Source: Saccharopolyspora flava (GTDB lineage Bacteria > Actinomycetota > Actinomycetes > Mycobacteriales > Pseudonocardiaceae). From it: 64,000 nucleotides of DNA. Position numbers and translations under genes: made by a program. Of the stretch, positions 59,729 to 64,000 are shown one piece after another (position 1 is the first letter of the stretch; the number at the start of each line of letters is the position of its first letter). The stretch is taken from assembly GCF_900116135.1 (NCBI RefSeq), contig NZ_FOZX01000001.1:930001-994000 (forward strand), given 5' to 3'. The notes under the pieces were generated by a model that saw only the letters and a program-made list of their open reading frames with translations, had not been told where the DNA came from and did no database searches.

Positions 59729-59991
59729 CGGTACGGCTCCTTCTTCTCGATCAACTTGGCCGTGCTGATCGACCCGATGAAGGCCAGCAGCGCGAACGCC
59801 GCCAGCAGCGCGATGTTCGACCCGTCCTGCTGCAGGCCCATGCCCACGCAGCTGCCCGCCACGATCAGCGTCACCAGCACGTCGACCGACACGATCCGGT
59901 CCAACGTGGTCCGGCCGCGCAGCAACCGGACCACCACCAGCAGCCCGGCCGCGCCCAGCAGCGCGAAGGTCACGGCGAACACCCAGCTCAT
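59725..59991 (-). CDS. mnhF: Mrp antiporter subunit F
   Basis: 88 residues, three helices. LLRGRTTLDRIVSVDVLVTLIVAGSCVGMG is the MnhF family signature (DRIVAxD). ATG at 59991 overlaps the mnhE stop by four bases, and its own stop overlaps mnhG, indicating tight coupling. Confidence 0.93.
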   Translation of the reverse strand: MSWVFAVTFALLGAAGLLVVVRLLRGRTTLDRIVSVDVLVTLIVAGSCVGMGLQQDGSNIALLAAFALLAFIGSISTAKLIEKKEPYR

Positions 59992-60524
59992 CCCGCACTC
60001 CCCCTGACCAGGTCCCGCTGCGCGGTGGACCCGACCGCCTCGACGACCAGCCGCTCCAGGAACCGCACCTCGCGGCGCACCGACTCCTCGTCGCCGGGGC
60101 GCATGCCCATCGCGTAGACGTAGCAGGTGAGCTCGGCGCGGTCGATCTGCAGCACGAACTTGCCCGGTGCCAGCGACACCGCGCTGGCCACGATCGCGAT
60201 CAGGTGGTCGGAGTCGGCGTGCAGCGTGGTGGCCACGATGCCCGCGGTCGTGCCGCGCCGGTGGGCCACCGCCTGCCAGGCCACCCGGATCGTGGAGATC
60301 ACCAGGTCCCAGGCCAGGTAGGCGGCCAGCCGCAGCAGCGGCAGCGGGCGCAGCACCATCCCGGTGCGGATCATCGGCAGCGGGAACAGCGAGGTCACCA
60401 GCAGCGCCACCAGGACGCCGAAGAACAGGGTGCCGAGGTCGAAGCTGCCCCACAGCAGCACCCACACCACCGTCAGCCAGCACACCAGGGGCAGCCGCCG
60501 CACGAAGCGCCTGCGGCGGGTCAT
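59988..60524 (-). CDS. mnhE: Mrp antiporter subunit E
   Basis: About 178 residues. LPLVCWLTVVWVLLWGSFDLGTLFFGVLVALLVTSLFPLP holds the membrane helices. SLAPGKFVLQIDRAELTCYVYAMGM matches the conserved MnhE C-terminal segment (SxTPGT-like). ATG at 60524 is preferred; GTG at 60545 or 60536 would extend it. It overlaps the mnhD stop. Confidence 0.9.
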   Translation of the reverse strand: MTRRRRFVRRLPLVCWLTVVWVLLWGSFDLGTLFFGVLVALLVTSLFPLPMIRTGMVLRPLPLLRLAAYLAWDLVISTIRVAWQAVAHRRGTTAGIVATTLHADSDHLIAIVASAVSLAPGKFVLQIDRAELTCYVYAMGMRPGDEESVRREVRFLERLVVEAVGSTAQRDLVRGSAG

Positions 60525-60528
60525 CCGC

Positions 60529-62060
<1,532 letters not shown>

Positions 62061-62064
<4 letters not shown>

Positions 62065-62489
62065 TGGGCTGCCTCCTTCGCCGGTTCGTCCCCTTCGGCT
62101 TCCTCGCCGGCGTCCTCATCGGACTCCATGCGCTTCTCCAGGCGCTGGATCCGGCGGTCCTCGACGTCGTCGCGGACCTCGTCGTGGCCCAGCAGCGTCC
62201 ACGAGCGGTAGGCCAGCGCGAGCAGGAACGTGGTGAGCGCGAAGGTGATCACGATGGCGGTCAGCGCCATGGCCTGCGGCAGCGGATCGGTCATCTCCTC
62301 GGGCAGCGCGGTGGTGAGCATGGGTGCGCGTCCGGGCGGGCCTCCGGCGGTCTGCAGCAGCAGGTTCGAGCCGTGGCCGAGGACCACGATGCCCAGCAGG
62401 ATCCGCATCAGGGATCGCTGCATGAGCAGGTAGAAGCCCACCGAGTACAGCACCGCGATGACCGCGGCCAGCATCAGGTTGATCGTCAT
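62061..62489 (-). CDS. mnhC: Mrp antiporter subunit C
   Basis: 142 residues, three helices, NuoK homologue: LAAVIAVLYSVGFYLLMQRSLMRILLGIVVLGHGSNLLLQTAGG and LPQAMALTAIVITFALTTFLLALAYRSW. The acidic tail (about 35 residues, Glu/Asp-rich) is longer than usual. Start overlaps mnhB stop. Confidence 0.93.
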
Positions 62490-63025
62490 CGGCGTCCCCT
62501 GGCCGCCGCGTCGGCGTCGGTCTCGATCCCCGATCCCAGCGTGCGCAGCAGGTCGAGCACCACGCCCACGATGAGCAGGAACACGCCGGTGTCGAGGATG
62601 ACGCTGCTGACGAACTTGATCTCGCCGAGCAGCGGGACGGTGAACTTGTAGATCGCGGTCTCCAGCAGCTGGCCGCCGAACAGCAGCGGCAGGAACGCGG
62701 CGGCGCAGGCCAGCGTCAGGCCCAGCCCGATGAGCACGGGCGGGCGCATCGACACCACGGCGCTGTCGTCCATCCGGCCACCGGCGAGGTAGCGCAGCAG
62801 GAACGCCTGCCCGGCCACCAGGCCGCCGGTGAACCCGCCGCCCGCGCGGTCGTGCCCGGCGAACAGCAGGTAGATCGACAGCACCAGCACGGTCGGGAAC
62901 ACGATGCGCGCGGCCAGCTCCAGCAGCACCGAGCGGGCCTGGCCCTCGCGGCGGAAACCGGACAGCAGCCAGCGCTCGGTGGGCGCGTCCCAGTTCGTCC
63001 AGGAACGTGGGGTCGTCGGGCTCAC
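62486..63025 (-). CDS. mnhB: Mrp antiporter subunit B
   Basis: 179 residues. ARIVFPTVLVLSIYLLFAGHDRAGGGFTGGLVAGQAFLLRYLAGG is the MnhB signature (HxxPGGGFxGGL with APG replaced by RAG). LLGEIKFVSSVILDTGVFLLIVGVVLDLLRTL closes the fold. ATG at 63025 overlaps the mnhA stop, so translation is coupled. Confidence 0.93.
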   Translation of the reverse strand: MSPTTPRSWTNWDAPTERWLLSGFRREGQARSVLLELAARIVFPTVLVLSIYLLFAGHDRAGGGFTGGLVAGQAFLLRYLAGGRMDDSAVVSMRPPVLIGLGLTLACAAAFLPLLFGGQLLETAIYKFTVPLLGEIKFVSSVILDTGVFLLIVGVVLDLLRTLGSGIETDADAAARGRR

Positions 63026-64000
63026 TTGCGCACCTCCTGCTGCTCGCGGCGCCTGCGCTCGTGGCGGGACGCCAGGATCAGGCTGGCGACGCCGGTGGCC
63101 GCGACCGCGAGGACCGAGATCTCACCGACGGTGTCGAAGGCCCGGAAGTCCACGATGATCGAGTTGACGATGTTGGTGGCCCCGGCGCCCTTCTCGGCGT
63201 GGGCGATGAAGTACTCGCTGGCCTCGGGCGGGGCGTGCCGGACGGAGCTGAACCCGATCGCGGCCAGCGAGACGAACACCCCGGCGACGGTGGCGATGAC
63301 CGCCTTGGGGATGCGGATGGACTTGGCGGTGTCGGCCTCGGAGAAGCGCTCCGGCAGGCGCCGCAGCACGAACGCGAAGGCCACCACGGTCAGCGTCTCG
63401 ACCAGGAACTGGGCGAGCGCGAGGTCGGGGGCACCGTCCACGATGAACAGTCCGCCGATGCCGTAGCCGACGACGCCGACCAGCAGCACCGCGGTGAGCC
63501 TGCGGTGCGCGCGCAGCACGGCCAGGGCGGCCACGACCACGCCCAGTCCCAGCGGGATCTGCATGAGGTTGTCGTAACCGCGCAGGTCGTTCGGCGTCGT
63601 GAAGGAGACCAGCAGCGCCGATCCGGGAATCGCCACGACCGTGACCAGGATGATCCCGAGGTAGGTGGGCAGCGAACCGACCTGCAGCCGCGCGGTGACG
63701 GCGACCGCGACGCGCTCCAGCAGCGCGGTGATGCGCTCGTAGCCGCGCTGGGCGTTGAGCGGCTTGGGGATTCGGGTGCGCCACGCGGTCAGCGGGGTGC
63801 GGACCCGGTGCAGCAGCAGACCACCGGCGACCGCCAGCACCGACATGACCAGCGGGAAGCTCAACCCGTGCCAGAGGGCGAGCTCGGCGGGTTCGCCCGG
63901 CGAGTCGTAGGAGCGGGCGTAGCCGTCGGCGAGCTCGTGGGTCAGCGGGTAGGCCACGCCCAGCACGACCCCGGCGAAGGCGGGCAGCGCGGCGGGCAGG
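63022..64000 (-). CDS. mnhA: Mrp antiporter subunit A, 5' part outside window
   Basis: The visible 326 codons are the C-terminal part of MnhA. They include the DUF4040/NuoJ-like domain LLVGVVGYGIGGLFIVDGAPDLALAQFLVETLTVVAFAFVLRRLP and the trailing MnhB-like segment NIVNSIIVDFRAFDTVGEISVLAVAATGVASLIL. The catalytic NuoL-like half lies beyond base 64000. The protein is the large subunit of the antiporter. Confidence 0.93.
   Translation of the reverse strand, partial: LPAALPAFAGVVLGVAYPLTHELADGYARSYDSPGEPAELALWHGLSFPLVMSVLAVAGGLLLHRVRTPLTAWRTRIPKPLNAQRGYERITALLERVAVAVTARLQVGSLPTYLGIILVTVVAIPGSALLVSFTTPNDLRGYDNLMQIPLGLGVVVAALAVLRAHRRLTAVLLVGVVGYGIGGLFIVDGAPDLALAQFLVETLTVVAFAFVLRRLPERFSEADTAKSIRIPKAVIATVAGVFVSLAAIGFSSVRHAPPEASEYFIAHAEKGAGATNIVNSIIVDFRAFDTVGEISVLAVAATGVASLILASRHERRRREQQEVRK

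Overview
The window is high-GC actinobacterial DNA with frequent GTG starts and ATGA/GTGA gene overlaps. Decaprenyl-linked rhamnose (wbbL/rml) genes, LCP ligases, PE/PPE/EspG proteins, a TNT toxin and DUF3558/DUF4232 lipoproteins point to a mycolata-related member of the Pseudonocardiales. A Saccharopolyspora-like organism is my best guess, but it is not proven from the sequence. No tRNA, rRNA, CRISPR array or complete insertion sequence was found.

Layout. (1) 1-16.1 kb is a cell-envelope glycan locus: wbbL (cut by the window edge), several GT4 and GT2 glycosyltransferases, a GT2-GT4 fusion, and rmlD/rmlB. Two insertions interrupt it. One is a two-gene XRE/DUF5753 regulator module bracketed by 20-bp direct repeats (1.95-3.49 kb). 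The other is a three-gene operon at 5.6-10.1 kb encoding a KS-ACP polyketide synthase without an acyltransferase, a free-standing amino-acid adenylation enzyme and a FAD oxidoreductase. (2) 16.3-28.1 kb holds two LCP ligases, a DUF4232 lipoprotein, a TIGR03089 protein, a thioesterase, purE/purK, a degenerate GGDEF-like protein, an ECF sigma factor fused to a zinc-finger anti-sigma and a surface domain, and a GtrA protein. (3) 28.1-33 kb holds a two-component system, a HisN-type phosphatase and a DUF2339 membrane protein. (4) 33-36 kb is a TNT-type NAD-glycohydrolase toxin operon (YbaB-like, WXG100-like, toxin, candidate immunity). (5) 36.2-41.5 kb holds a MaoC protein, HMG-CoA lyase, a PH-domain protein, birA, maf, and a DAACS transporter preceded by a Cys-containing leader peptide. 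(6) 41.6-44.8 kb is a DUF1707/DUF3558/PE-like/PPE-like/EspG type VII module. (7) 44.8-50.1 kb is the glycerol regulon (glpD, DeoR regulator, glpF, glpK). (8) 50.4-58.5 kb holds a DCC thiol oxidoreductase, an LpdA-like quinone reductase, a gamma-glutamylcyclotransferase, an FGGY kinase with a HAD hydrolase, an AbiEi-like protein and two M20 amidohydrolases. (9) 58.9-64 kb holds a small membrane protein and an Mrp antiporter operon (mnhA-G, with mnhA cut by the window edge).

The gene order wbbL-rmlD-LCP-TIGR03089-purE-purK-GtrA-PH-birA-maf and glpD-lpdA-M20-M20 resembles, from memory, the Rv3265c-Rv3306c region of Mycobacterium tuberculosis. Lineage-specific cargo has been inserted between conserved blocks.

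The most unusual feature is a set of at least four unrelated short repeat families. Family A (TGACAGGAARGTTCCCTTGC) occurs as a 26-27-bp-period tandem array, as single copies that supply stop codons, and as in-frame copies inside coding sequence. Family B (GTTTTCATGAAAAC) occurs as two five-copy arrays, each between convergent genes. Family C consists of nested hairpins built around GAAAACCCCGGTTTTC. Family D is a MITE-like element with 28-bp terminal inverted repeats.
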